Assembly: GCA_018340375.1 (NCBI GenBank) | Contig: JAFFJZ010000004.1 | Span: 49,454,001-49,518,000 of the forward strand | Length of the DNA stretch: 64,000 nt | Reading direction: 5' to 3' | From: Gonatopus flavifemur | Taxonomy: Eukaryota; Arthropoda; Insecta; Hymenoptera; Dryinidae | Part shown: positions 21,240-33,110 of the stretch, one piece after another | How the letters are laid out: each line of letters starts with the position of its first letter | How positions within the stretch are numbered: position 1 is the stretch's first letter | Notes under the pieces: model-generated | What the model was told of the DNA's origin: nothing | The model's database searches: none | What the model saw: the letters and a program-made list of their open reading frames with translations, nothing else | Program-made: the position numbers and the translations under genes

Positions 21240-21256
21240 GGGGGGGGGGGGGGGGG
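21240..21256 (+). repeat. Run of 17 G
   Basis: An uninterrupted G17 tract, unusual in this AT-rich window. It could form a quadruplex-like structure and is a likely place for length errors. Confidence 0.9.
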
Positions 21257-21267
21257 CGTATATTCTC

Positions 21268-22619
21268 AAATTTGAGGAATTTATATTTTCAGATTTATTT
21301 CAAAAAAAATATAACGAGTGCTTCGACATTGATAGCAGCACACTCGACAAGATTTGGACGCCTCAATCTATATGTTCTAGATGTCGCAGTGGCCTTAATA
21401 CATCTGATAAACAGATATTTTCTACGCCCATGATATGGAGGAAACCAACAGATCATACTTCTGATTGTTACTTTCGTTTGACCAAAGTTAAAGGCTTCAA
21501 TCGCACTGAGAGAAATTCTTATAGAGACTGTAACTAAAACGTCTCAACTGAATATTTTCAATGACAGCTACTAAAAATTTGAATGATTCAACTAAGAAAT
21601 TATAGTCAATATAATCAAGCTTGTTTCTGTATTCAATTGTCTTTGGACACTTTCCTTCCTTTGAAACGTATAGGACGCATGGGTCAAAGTTGTCAAAATC
21701 GTTACTTTAAATTGTGCAATTTAGATTGTCGGGGGTCTTAAGGCTGAATTGATTTTGAATGCGTATTTTCCTCTACAATGGGAGTGGTATCTTCACAAGG
21801 CATTCACTCTTATATGTACAAACGTAGTAACAAGTATTGATATAGGTTATAAATTGGAATCCAACGATATAGTTTCCCTGGTCGACATTGCGATGAAAGT
21901 CGATAAAATGTTCAAGAACAAGAGGAAAATGAACCCTAGTGTCATTTTTTTAACCTTTGTGATATGATTTTCGTAGATTGTTATCTAGGTTATTATTTCG
22001 TCCACATTTACAAGTCATTTTAACCAGAATTTATAAATTATCCTATTATAATGTAGCTTACTATTAAAAAGTAGTTGTGAAAAATAGTCGTGTTTACTAA
22101 AAATTAAGTGATTTCGATCCCAACCTTCGGTTACTTCGTACCATAAAAATTAGTAAGTGATACGGAAAAAAAATAGTTGAGACGTTATTTTACTAATTTT
22201 TTCAGATGATGGCAACTAATACTTTCTCTCGATGCGTGTCAATAGATACGCAATTTCCTATGCGTGCGTGACATCTATCACTCCCCCCCGTAAATATCAA
22301 CGCCAAAATCGATGGGAACGACAATAGAGATGTAGATGATGAGGCTAACATTGATGAAATTCCCGCAGATAATATCACCATCGATGCAGAAACGCGAGAT
22401 CAGAGTTTGAATACTTCGGGAAATGAAGAAAGTGATACTTTTAGTGAAAAAGAATCAGACATTGAGGAGATATAACTGAATCGAGATGAGATGAACCAAG
22501 AAGAACTCAGTCACTTGTGTCGGAACTTAGGACTCTCAAAAGATAAATCTGAACTAGTAGCATCCAGGCTGAAAGAGAAACCATTTTTCGACTCTAGGAA
22601 CTGTAAGATTCAACTGTGA
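21268..22619 (+). pseudogene. Remnant of a Cys-rich element-associated protein
   Basis: Two separated pieces fit one protein type I have seen in insect repeats but cannot name. Piece 1 (21268-21510) has LDKIWTPQSICSRCRSGL and TPMIWRKPTDHTSDCYF, a Cys-based finger-like region in which the last Cys of the usual CYFC is Arg. Piece 2 (22300-22619) has an acidic stretch (NEESDTFSEKESDIEEI), an in-frame TAA at 22473-22475, then ELSHLCRNLGLSKDKSELVA. The 0.8 kb between has no matching sense and may be inserted or intronic. It is not translatable as a whole. Confidence 0.5.
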
Positions 22620-22802
22620 GAAAAATTCCCTAGGTTCGAATAATATGTTCTGAGGATTAGCAAAATTTACCAAAATCAAGAAAATCTTTCACTTCGATAG
22701 ACCAAAAATATGTTTCCATTCTTGTTAGAAGGAAACATTTCCGTGCAGCTGTGAATTTTCGTTTTAAGAGCAAAATGACACTTAGCAAAATTTACTGTAA
22801 AG

Positions 22803-24238
22803 TGAAGAAGACCTAACCTCTCTCAATTTACCATATATTCACCAAAATAACTCGCAATTCTGAGAATCTAGAGAAAATTGACAGAACATACAATTTTATT
22901 CGTTCAGTATTCTTCCAGAGAAGTACCCGGAGGTTTTTGAGGTCGCTGACTACGAATCAAACATCATATTTTCAAAATTCAAACTGACAGATCCAAGATG
23001 GCGGACGAAAAGCCAGAAAAAGCCTCGAAAATGGATGAACGGTATGCTTAGGTTTTTGAGGTTCCTGATTACGGATCCATTATCAGATTTTCAAAATTCA
23101 AGATGGCGGACCTAAGATGGTGGATGAAAAGTGAAAAAAAGCCTCGGAGATGGATTGAAATCGATTCAACGAGGTTATTGAGGTCGCTGATTACGAATTC
23201 AGCACGAAGTTTATATTCTTGTATGTTCCCCAATAACGCAGTTCTTCATGCGATAAACTTCGTCTTTACTTTCTCCGATTCACTTGATGATAATGTCAAA
23301 TTCAATTACCCTAATAATAACTGATATTCACTTCTAATATTTTCGTTACGTGTCACCAGTCTAATTACACACCGACCCCAAAAATCTCCTCGTATACACA
23401 TTTTCTCATGATTTAGAAGCATTTTATGAATATCAGTATGCCATATTGAATCCGCTATCTTGGATTTTGGAAATCTGATGCTGGATTCGTTGTCAGTGAC
23501 CTCAAGAACCCCAGTATACCGATTTTCATCAATCTTCGAGAGTTTTCTCGGATTTCCATCCGCCGTCTTGAATTTCGGAAATCTGATGCTGGATTCGTAA
23601 TCAGAGACCTCAAAAACCTCAGCATACCGATCCTCATCCATTTTGAGGGCTTTTTTTTACTTTTCGGCCGCCATCTTGGATCCACCATTTTGAATTTTGA
23701 GAATCTGATGCTGGATTTGTTGTCAGTGACCTCAAAAACCTCAGTATACCGATTTTCATCCATCTTCGAGAGTTTTCTCGAATTTTCGTCCACCATCTTG
23801 GGTCCGCCATCTTGAATTCTGGAAATCTAATGCTGAATTCATAATCGGCGACCTCAAAAACCTCGGTGGATCGATTTCAATCCATCTCCGAGGCTTTTTC
23901 TGACTTTTCATCCATCATCTTAGGTCCGCCATCTTGAATTTTGAAAATCTGATAATGGATCCGTAATCAGGAACCTCAAAAACCTAAGCATACCGATTTT
24001 CATCCATTTTTGAGGCTTTTTCTGACTTTTCGTCCGCCATCTTGGATCCGTCATTTTGAATTTTGAAAATCTGATGTTTGATTCGTAGTCAGCGACCTCA
24101 AAAATCTCCGGGTACTTCTCTGGAAGAATACTGAACGAATAAAACTGTATGTCCTGTCAATTTTCTCTAGATTTTCAGAATTGCGAGTTATTTTGGTGAA
24201 TATATGGTAAATTGAGAGAGGTTAGGTCTCCTTCAAGT
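22803..24238. mobile_element. 1.4-kb foldback element with ~121-bp internal repeats
   Basis: The outer ~400 bp are inverted repeats: GACCTAACCTCTCTCAATTT at 22810 is mirrored at about 24211-24230, and matching continues through the segment ATTCGTTCAGTATTCTTCCA. Inside are tandem units containing AAGATGGCGG and GAGGTTTTTGAGGTC. The right side has about three more units than the left, around an unpaired centre at 23210-23440. No gene and no certain target duplication was found. Confidence 0.75.
23441..24110 (-). repeat. Six ~121-bp tandem units in the right arm
   Basis: GACCTCAAAAACCTC-like landmarks fall near 23503, 23609, 23728, 23850, 23970 and 24091, so most units are 119-122 bp. Open frames on the minus strand repeat the same peptide (for example FLRSLITNPAS) and arise from the repeat, not from a gene. 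Confidence 0.8.
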
Positions 24239-24627
24239 CTGGGGAAAAAGTCTATCGTAAAGTTGAGATATTTTGTGTACCCTTGGTTGATGTTTTGAAT
24301 AATTTTGAGTGCATTTTCAACCCGTGAAAAAATCACAAAGTCAAATATCCTCCAATTTTTTGTCGACTTTTCATTTTAAATCGGCCATATCGGTATTCTA
24401 GCGCCATCTGAAGGTAATTCTGACCTCAGCAACCGAAAGAGCAACCTCGAAAATAGTAGGTAAGGTATTTTTGCCATGAGTTTTTAATGATTTATATATC
24501 ATTTGCAACGTTTAAAATTACAGTTGAAATCCTGCATTTCCCGGACTTAATGGGTTAATTTTCGCAAATTTTCCTGAATGCATTGTAACGTGGTAGAATC
24601 ACGTTCCAAAGTAATTATATGCATCTA

Positions 24628-24838
24628 CACAGAAAAAAGAAGACAGCAATGGTTACTGTGAATCGCAGTAATTCATTGAAAAAAATGAAAAATCAAATTC
24701 ACGCCGTTCATTATTGCGTCTCCCAGTAACCGTTAATGTCCAAGCAGCGCTGGCCTCTATCATCCAAGCGTGTTTTTATTTGTTTTTCAACTGATTGCTG
24801 TTATAGACAGTAACCAGTGCTGTTTTCTTCTTTCCGTG
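24628..24838. mobile_element. MITE with CACRGAAA-type ends
   Basis: Left end CACAGAAAAAAGAAGACAGC pairs with the reverse of the right end (CACGGAAAGAAGAAAACAGC), about 31 bp of TIR with few mismatches. Flanking TA on both sides suggests a TA duplication, as in Tc1/mariner-derived MITEs. Confidence 0.7.
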
Positions 24839-24839
24839 T

Positions 24840-25340
24840 ATGGGAAGGACCATGGCAGTCAGATAACAAGTCAAAGCGAGTCCTGGACACACCCTAGATC
24901 TTGAGAGTATTGTATTGATTTCATTGTATTATTTTTTGAGGTACGTTAATCGCATAACCCAGGGACTACCCTGTACGTGGAAGATTAATCAAAGTTATCG
25001 GATTCAACTCCTAGCGGATACTATGGCGCTATACGACAACCCAGACGTTGGTGTGGCTAGTGGAACTCATGACATCCACCAGCAAGGCTCCATTCTTGTA
25101 GCAATCAACGTTGTTACTCGTCGTTTAGATGTTGACGATGTAAAGTACGTGATCAACTTCGATCACTCCGATTTGTTCGAGGACTACATTCATAGAATTG
25201 GGAGGACTGGTCCATCCCGGAGAACTGGAACGAATTATGCCTCCTTGACACCACAAAATAGCCACCAGGCTAGAGGCTTAACAAACGTCCTCAGAGAGGC
25301 CAATGAAATTATCTGGACTTGCCGCCAAGACGGGAGGTGA
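24840..25340 (+). pseudogene. DEAD-box RNA helicase fragment (DDX5/DDX17 type)
   Basis: The last part of an open frame ending in TGA at 25338-25340 carries helicase C-terminal motifs: ILVAINVVTRRLDVDDVKYVINFD (motif V and neighbours) and DYIHRIGRTGP (motif VI), then NYASLTPQNSHQARGLTNVL. In the active family motif V is VATDVAARGLD and motif VI ends GR; here key positions are changed (D to N, G to R, final R to P). A shifted HGDK-like piece lies near 24850. No intron is visible in the piece, so a processed copy of a p68-type gene is likely. It cannot encode an active helicase. A possible poly(A) signal AATAAA occurs at about 25365-25370. Confidence 0.75.
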
Positions 25341-26017
25341 AGCCGGATAAACCGGTAACAGGAATCAATAAAGCGTTTTGCGACAACACCTGAATTCTTT
25401 CTGAACTTCCTTTGGGGAGTATCCTAGTTGAATTCAAACTTTTTTCAATCTATTGTAGTAGAAATTCTCTCTCAGAGGGTCCCCTATGTATTCATATGAA
25501 ACTGTTTTATCGGATGGTATTAGAGGAGATATCTATTGTTTTATTTTGTTACGAGAATTGCCGATCGTGAAATTGTTCTTTTTCCGTTTCATTTTATTCT
25601 CATTTACATGTCTTGAGATACGTTGCTACATCAAAGAAGAAAAAACGATGTCATAAAACTCTTTCTGGTGTTATATCCTTGTGCGTGACATCCGCTCGCA
25701 CTCGAATTAAATCTTCAACATTCAATTGTTCAGCACAATCACAACGTTCGGGATCGTTGCCAAAGATATATAATTGTCAATACCCGTATGAGTTTCGAAC
25801 TTCGATATGGGAAAATGGGGATGATTTATTTTTTGAGGTGTTCTTAAAATCCCGAACACTTTCCCTTGCGGTACCCCTATTTTGAATGGAAGTGAAGTAA
25901 TTATAAAAGCTACTTCGGACTAGGAAAGACGAAGTTTATCATCATTTTGTTTAGGGTTTCCTGTTCTCAGTGTCTAGGATTATTACTCACTATAGAGTCC
26001 AGACGTTTGTATGAATC
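25341..26017. other. Spacer without a recognised feature
   Basis: AT-rich; the short open frames show no family signature. Confidence 0.5.
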
Positions 26018-26019
26018 TA

Positions 26020-27306
26020 TTAGGTGTATAACTTTGCTTCCACCGGTTTTTTCTGAAATTCGAGGCTTTATTGTAAAAAACTGGTTATACATTTATGATT
26101 CAGAGTATTGTCCATCGCTGGTCACTACTTTCTCCCATCTTTCGGGCAGTATACGAATCCTGCGTTGAAAAAACTGGTCATCTTTTGAAGCGATCCACGA
26201 ATCGATCCAATTTCTCACTTCTTCATGAGACCGGAAGTGCTGGTCAGCTAGGCCGTGTGCCATTGATCGGAACAAGTGATAGTCCGAGGGAGCAACGTCT
26301 GGAGAATACGGCGGGTGGGGTAGGACTTCCCATTTCAAAGTTTCCAAGTATGTCTTGACCACTTTCGCAACATGGGGTCGATCATTGTCATGCTGTAAAA
26401 TCACTTGATCATGTCTCTCGTTGTATCGCGGCCGTTTGTTTGTCTTTGCTCGGCCCAAACGCATTAATTGCGTTCGATAACGATCGCCTGTGATTGTTTC
26501 AGTCGGTTTCAACAACCCATAATACACTACGCCGAGCTGGTCTCACCCAATACTGAGCATAACCTTGGAACCGTGAATATTCGGTTTGGCCGTCGACGTG
26601 GAAGCATGGCCGGGATATCCCCATGATTTTCTGCGCTAGGGATTATCGTAATGAACCCATTTTTCGTCCCCAGTCACAATGCGATGCAGAAATCCCTTCC
26701 GTCTTTGCCTTGCAAGCAGCTGTTCACAAACACACACACGCTGTTCAACATCTCTCGGCTTCAACTCGTACGGCACCCAATTTTCCTGTTTCTGAATCAT
26801 TCCCATGACTTTCAGGCGTTTTGAAATGGCTGGTTGCGTCACTCCCAATGATCCTGCCAATTCTTGTTGCGTTTGACACGAGTCTTGATCAAGTAATGCC
26901 TCCAATTCTGCATCTTCGAAAACCTTCTCTCTTCCACCGCCATGCTGGTCTTCAACGTTAAAATCACCGTTCTTGAAGCGTTGACACCACTCTCGGCACG
27001 TTCATTCACTGATAGCGGCTTCACCATAAGTATTTAAGAGCATTCGATGAGCCTCAGCCTCATGTTTCTTCATATTAAAGCAGAAAATTAAAACCTCCCG
27101 CAAATGACGAGAATTTGGCTCGTAAGCTGACATGTTCAATCGGGAATAACTTTATGATGCAGACACAAATCGACTGATATTTCGATAGCCCTATGTTTAC
27201 AAATATCTAAGCTTATTGTATGACATCTATGATCTATTTATTTCAACTACCACTTACCGCTACAGCCATCTATTGCAAAACGGCGGAAGCAAAGTTATAC
27301 ACCTAA
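26020..27306 (-). mobile_element. mariner element (1,287 bp)
   Basis: Terminal repeats TTAGGTGTATAACTTTGCTT at both ends in inverted orientation, flanked by TA at 26018-26019 and 27307-27308. Size and single transposase gene are typical of mariner. Confidence 0.95.
26093..27133 (-). pseudogene. mariner transposase, full length with three nonsense codons
   Basis: On the minus strand one frame runs 346 codons from ATG at 27133 to the stop at 26093, the normal length. It has no frameshift but three internal stops: after AISE (before TCREW), after HYDNP, and in the segment VMLSI before DQLGVVYY. N-terminal helix-turn-helix: QELAGSLGVTQPAISKRL. Catalytic residues: VTGDEKWV, LQHDNDRPH and PPYSPDVAPSDYHLF, spaced D-X34-D. 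It would excise and integrate the element at TA sites. The lack of frameshifts suggests modest age. Confidence 0.93.
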
Positions 27307-27308
27307 TA

Positions 27309-29052
27309 TATACAAAAAGTATAAATTTAGCGTTATATAAACCGAAGATTATAATGCAAATTAGACTTTGCGTTGACTCGAATTTATTAGATAATTAATA
27401 TCTGACCGCGGTTATGAGTTTCAAGAGAGAAATAGGAGAAAATACACAACTTTTGTATTCAGTATTGCGAATTTACATTAGTGTAACGTTCTATATTGAT
27501 AATGGAATAGTGATATAATCGTTGATTTTTGTATCTCCCGTTTAGAACAACCCAGAAAGTTCCCCACAGAACTAGTTCAGTTATTAAGTCCCGCATGGGA
27601 AGATGAGTGCAAAAGTGACGAGTTTGAACGTGCGCGCCAGTATCCGGCTCAGTCTCTACCCCAGCGCGTAGGATCAGAATCACCGATAAATCAATTAATA
27701 GTTCAATTGCGCCAGAGAGAATGAGATAGAGTGGAAACGGAAGGGTCAACTTCAAGCACGCCATCTGCTGGGTAAGTCGATACAACTTCAATACGATCAA
27801 AAGAGAGATCAGAGGAAATGATCGATGTTCCTCTTTCTATTTTATTGAAGTTATGTCAACTAAATCGTTGGAGATCATCACCGTTGAAGTGCATATATCA
27901 ATCGAAAGCTCTTAAAAAGAGCTTTTGAATGATATATATCAGTCAATTTTATGATTTTTTGCGATTACGCCTTTTTGTCAAAACGTCCTCAATGGGTGAA
28001 CTGTGAACTGCGCAACGTGACCCGTAACGTCACGGGAGGATAGAGCGAAGGTAACGGCGCACCGCGGCGCCACACTATCGCACCACTTGTTTCTTGATTA
28101 TTGGGCAGCTAAGACGTAGCAATTTTGCGACATTTTCGGCCACGTGCCGAGTTCGATTAACGGTTAATTAGTAAAGCAGTCGCTGCCTCGCAAAGTTTCC
28201 GCCACGGGACAATTGTAATCAGTTGTAAACGGTAAGACATTACCATTCTTGATATTCATGTGTGTCCGGGCGGAGTGTGAGTGAGACGTGACGGCGTTGA
28301 GTTTTTTTGAAATTATAAAGGATTTATTCGCAAAAGAGCGTTCCTAATTTTGGACCCCGACTCCTCTCCGCCAGTCACAGCTATTGGCAGGTCATTCCAG
28401 ATTGATATTAGTTTGTCTGTCTTTTTATTGTGGAGAGAATTCGGGGTGAGAGTCTATACAGGGGTAGGATTAAATCTGAATCTTCTGAGTTCAGAATTTC
28501 CTCTATCCTTGCCTCAAATTCTCCCTCACAGCATTTTTATTAGAGATTACAACCCGTTTATCAAGTATCGTGATTGTTAACTAATGTGTATTGACGATTA
28601 ACAGGGTTAAAATAGAGATAGTCCAAGTTTTTCTGAGTAACGGGTTTTAAAAACTGATCAGGAATTTCCGTTAATTTCTCCCACAGCATTTTTTGAGAGA
28701 TAATAATCCTACCAACAGTTTGGAACCAGATTCATCAGTTATCGCGACTTTCAACCAATGTTTATTAGAGATTTATACATCTGAAATCACGGCATTCCAA
28801 GTTTCCTTCTGAAATGAATTATAAAAAGTACTCAGGAATTTTTGTGAACTTTTGCCAAATGCTTTTTATGAGAGGTAATATTCTATTTGTCACGATGACT
28901 TAACCAACTTCCAGCCTGCGCTTCTCCGTAGAAAAACCATGAAAACGGCCGCGTACCGAAATGATCCATATACCGATGAATTCTACGAAGAATTCCCTAT
29001 CAAGAGACGCGGTAGCGTCTCGACGCCAAGTACATGAAAGAAACAGCATATA
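27309..29052. other. Possible host spacer, no recognised gene
   Basis: Outside the GC-rich stretch listed separately I see no family signature. A 113-codon minus-strand frame at 27459-27800 has no recognisable domain. A short hairpin GAGACGC...GCGTCTC lies near 29003-29020. Confidence 0.4.
27990..28236 (+). promoter_or_regulatory. GC-rich stretch, candidate promoter and noncoding first exon
   Basis: About 250 bp are much richer in G+C and CG dinucleotides than their surroundings (ACCGCGGCGCC near 28064). It ends in AACGGTAAGACA at about 28226-28237, a good match to a splice donor. No coding exon is seen nearby, so this is only a suggestion. Confidence 0.25.
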
Positions 29053-29054
29053 TA

Positions 29055-29427
29055 CAGGGTGTCCCATTTTAATCTGTCACTTAGAATATCTCGAAAACGA
29101 ATGGATTCAGAAGAAAATGTTCCGGGAAAAAAATGTAGGAATCTGAGGGGGACATCCGATGGTGAACTTGGCTTTGACCTCAGATTCCACTTTCAAGGTC
29201 ATTCTGAGGTCAACTCATGTTTTTAAACGGAATCCCCTATTTTTTACTACCGGTTTAGATTCTACGCTAAAAACCAAGGAACTTTTGTCTCAAACGTCTT
29301 ACCGAAATCCCCATAGATGGCGCTCTAATTGACGAGAAAATGAGAATTCTCAAACCCTCGGGTTGTATTCTGTCTAACATAATGCTCAACTCTTGAGTGT
29401 TCCTCATCTCCCGGAAATTGCCGTCGG
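29055..29427 (+). repeat. Left terminal inverted repeat of the DD41D element
   Basis: Pairs with 30745-31117 with only scattered mismatches; the inner boundary is at CCGTCGG / CCGACGG. Confidence 0.9.
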
Positions 29428-29559
29428 ATTTGTTTTGTTTTGGTTTTGTTCTTGGAAATTGTTATTGTTTTGATTCACGTGTGAATACCTTAGAAATTTA
29501 GCATTCCCAAACTGCTCAGTTCTTTGTTATCATTTGGAGGAAACACACTTCTAAATATC

Positions 29560-30630
29560 ATATCTGATTACGCGCCAAACGATATTGATGACGTTTTGTT
29601 GTGTCTTTGTGAAGCGCGGGGAAATTATGTTGAAGCTGTGAGAACGTTTCAACGTCGTTTTCCGGATCGGAGGTGTCCAAATCGCATTACGATCCGATTT
29701 CTTGAACAACGTGCTCGTCAAGGTCTCCCCAAACGACAGAGGAACAAGAAAGTTTATGCGGATGACAATGATCCTGATGTGAGATCGCTGGCTGTGCTGG
29801 CATTAATTCATATTAATCCCCATATCAGTCTTCGGGATATTGAGGAAATGACCGGGATTCCTCGATCCACAGCTCAGCGTATCTTGAAATCGTTGGATTA
29901 TCACCCGGACCATATCACTTTGGTGCAATGTCTAACAGCTGAGGATTTCATAACAAGATTGAACTTCTGCACGTGGGCCCAACGGAGAATTGAAGAAGAT
30001 CCTACTTTCTCTCATCACGTTATGTTCTCTGATGAGGCAATATTTCACAATGTTGGAATTCTCAATAGGCACAATTGCCATTATTGGAGTGCTCAGAATC
30101 CTTACTGGGTCCGTACAATTAATCATCAACACCGTTGGAGTGTGAACGTTTGGTGCGGAATTGTAGATTCCAGGATCATAGGGCCGTATTTTTTTTAAGG
30201 AAACCTGACTGGCGCGGAGTATCTTCGTTCTTTGCATTTTGAACTCCCTGCTCTTATGGAAGACGTAAGTCTTGACGTGAGATCAAGAATGTGGTTCCAA
30301 CAGGATGAAGCACCTCCTCATCACATGCGAATTGTTCGAAAATTTCTGGACGAAAAGTTTCCCAGAACGTGGATTGGCCGTGGAGGACCTGTGCGATGGC
30401 CACCTAGGTCGCCAGATCTGACGTCGCCTGATTTTTTCTTGTGGGGTTACATAAAAAATGTTGTATTCCGTGAACCTCCAACACGCGATGACATGAAAGA
30501 TCGAATAAGAAGAGCATGCACAGCAATAACACCTGCTACGTTGCAAGCAACTGTAGAAAACTTTCATGAGAGAATTGCGCTTTGTCAAAGGCAAAACAGC
30601 GCTCATTTTGAACATCTTTTGAATGCCTAA
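29560..30630 (+). pseudogene. DD41D transposase, one nonsense codon and a probable lost start
   Basis: One frame covers the gene to TAA at 30628-30630, interrupted only by TAA at 30196-30198 after GPYFF. N-terminal DNA-binding part: EARGNYVEAVRTFQRRFPDR, then RDIEEMTGIPRSTAQRIL (helix-turn-helix). Catalytic residues: MFSDEAIF (Asp codon 30031), WFQQDEAPPHH (30304) and SPDLTSPDFFLW (30430), so the last two are spaced D-X41-D. The codon at 29560-29562 before SDYAPNDI is ATA, where this family normally starts with Met, so the start was probably lost by ATG to ATA. The frame is open upstream to 29524 without a convincing ATG. Two simple substitutions separate it from an open gene. Confidence 0.9.
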
Positions 30631-30744
30631 TACGTCCCCGAAGATACACCTCCAGTTCAGACAATCGGCCCTTTTCAGGGCCACAATGATGTGTAAAGTC
30701 CGATCGCGCAACCTCCTCGTGGTGCACATTGGGTAACGCTGATG

Positions 30745-31117
30745 CCGACGGCAATTTCCGGGAGATGAGAAACACTCAAGAGTTGAGCATTATGTTAGAC
30801 GCAATACAATCCGAGGGTTTGAGAATTCTCATTTTCTCGTCAATTAGAGCGCAATCTATAGGGATTTCGAAAAAACGTTTGAGACAGAAGTTCCTTGGTT
30901 TTTAGCGTAGAATCTAAACCGGTAGTAAAAATAGGGGATTCCATTTAAAAACCATGAGTTGACCTCAGAATGACCTTGAAAGTGGGATCTGAGGTCAAAG
31001 CCAAGTTCACCATCGGATGTCCCCCTCAGATTCCTACATTTTTTTCCCGGAACATTTTCTTCTGAATCTATTCGTTTTCGAGATATTCCAAGTGACAGAT
31101 TAAAATGGGACACCCTG
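30745..31117 (-). repeat. Right terminal inverted repeat of the DD41D element
   Basis: Inverted partner of 29055-29427. The minus-strand open frame here (30856-31113) is a shadow of the repeat. Confidence 0.9.
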
Positions 31118-31380
31118 TATATATAAGTCGAGCGCTACCGTGGATCTTCGCTCGTAAATTGTGATTTTACCGACTGAGAAAAATTTCAATGAACAATAAC
31201 TCACCACACATCCCAGATAACATTTTGAAGCTCCCCCCTAGGTTTGCGTGCAAAAGCTTATCCATGTGCGTCGCTTGGTGAGAGCATGTTGTCTGGGATT
31301 GTATTTCACGAAGAAATAACGACACTTTTACTATATAATTTGCATGTACGCTTCCGATTGAGCACGCTACGAACTTGATC

Positions 31381-33110
31381 ATGAAGCTGAAGCTACCGAA
31401 CGTGAGCTAGCAGACGTACGACTACACTTTTGGAAGGGACTGTACTTTTGAGTTTTCTGATATTGAAATCCAACTAGCGGACGAACCAAGACTACTATCG
31501 GAATGGAAATGACCGATCTTTGTAGATTTTGATGCGCTGAATCGAATGAGATAGGTCTGGAAACACTTGAATGCATTTTGAACGGGATATTTGAGTTTTG
31601 AGTGCGGGAAGAAGTGGAAATATATCATGATTTACAAGTTTTTCCATGCCTTCTACCATTCAGAAAAATAATTCGCGGTTCGGTGATAGGTTTTCTTATA
31701 GCTTTTTCGATGCCGAATCGAATGGTATAGGTCTCGATGTGTTACGCGGCCATTTTGGCGGGGTAAATGGGGGTTAAAGTCTGGAATCTTGCGAATCACA
31801 GGAAAATCGAGTGATCCAATGTTCATTCCATGCCTTCTACCTTTCAGAAAAAAGATTTCGTGTTCGATGATAGGTTTTCTTGAAGCTTTTTCGATGCCGA
31901 ATCGAATGGTATGAGTCTCGATGTGCTACGCGGCCATTTGGAAGGGGTAAAAAGGGGGTTGAAGTCTAGAAATCTTGCGAATAGCAGGAAAATCGAGAAT
32001 TCCAATGTTCGTTCCATGCCTTTTACCATTCAGAAAAATATTTCGTGGTTCGGTGATAGGTTTTCTTATAGCTTTTTCGATGCCGAAGCGGATGGTATAG
32101 GTCTCTATGTGTTACGCGGCCATTTTAGAGGGGTAAATGGGGGTTGAAGTCTGGAATCTTGCGAATCACAGGAAAATCGAGTGTTCCAATGTTCGTTCCA
32201 TGCCTTCTACCATTCAGAAAAATAATCCGCGGTTCGATGATAGGTTTCCTTATAGTTCTTTCAATGCTGAATCGAATGGTATAGGTCTCTATGTGTTACG
32301 CGGCCGAATGTGAGAGTTACATGGGGGTTGAAGCCTGGAATCTTGCGAATGAGAGGGAAATCGACAAGTCCAATGTTCGTCACATGCCTTCTACGATGCA
32401 GAAAAATAATTCGCGGTTCGATGATGGGTTTTCTTATAGCTTTTCCAATGCCGAATCGAATGGTATAGGTCTCTATGTGTTACGCGGCCGTTTAAGAGAG
32501 TTACATGGGGGTTGAAGTCTGAAAGTTTTGCGGATGAGAGAAAAATAGAGGATTACAATATTCGTTCCCTGCTTTCTGCTATTCAGAAAAATAGTCCGCG
32601 GTTCGATGATGGGTTTTCTTATACCTTTTTCAATGTCGAATGGAATGGTATGCGTCCTAACTTGTTACGCGGCCGTTTACTATACGTAAAAAGGGATTGA
32701 ATCCCGGATACCCATGAAATGAAAGAAATCAGGGATAATCGTATGTTTTTCCATGCCTTCTCCCATCCAGAAAAATAAGTTACGGTTCGGGGCTGGTTTT
32801 TCTTATAGAATTTTCAATGCTGAATCGAATGATATAGGGGTCAATATGTTACGCGGCCGTTTGTCCTTGATATATGGGGGTCGAATACAGAAAAACTCGA
32901 AAATGTGAGAAGTAAGTCGTATTTTCACCGACTATTTCCATGTCTTCCCCTATTGAGAAAATTATTTTACCAATCGAGGATGGTTTTTGTCATAGATTTT
33001 TCGATGCCGAATCAAATGATAAAGGTTTAAACACGTTACGCGGCTGTTTATCGATTATGTATGGAGGTCGAATACAGAAAAACTCGAATCTGCTAGCCTC
33101 AGCTTCATAT
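31381..33110 (+). repeat. Left arm: unique end plus about eight ~184-bp units
   Basis: Each unit contains TTCCATGCCTTCTACCATTC, CGAATCGAATGGTATAGGTC and GTTACGCGGCCG. Units from about 32740 inward are more divergent than outer ones. Most units carry a plus-strand frame of 62-78 codons with the shared peptide FSYSFFDAEANGIGLYVLRG. Confidence 0.88.

Larger units (their letters stand above)
29055..31117 (+). mobile_element. Tc1/mariner-group element of the DD41D type with 373-bp terminal repeats
   Basis: Begins CAGGGTGTCCCATTTTAATC and ends with the reverse complement, flanked by TA at 29053-29054 and 31118-31119. The terminal inverted repeats extend about 373 bp (29055-29427 and 30745-31117), much longer than in classical mariner. 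One transposase gene lies between. The D-X41-D spacing is that described for the Visitor or rosa-like groups within IS630-Tc1-mariner; I use this as a comparison, not a proven assignment. Confidence 0.92.

Noticed and set aside
23306..23796. Two minus-strand frames of 111 and 113 codons with internal repetition
   Set aside because: They translate the ~121-bp tandem units of the foldback element.
27459..27800. 113-codon minus-strand frame
   Set aside because: No recognised domain and unremarkable composition for chance open DNA; hydrophobic patches alone do not support a gene.
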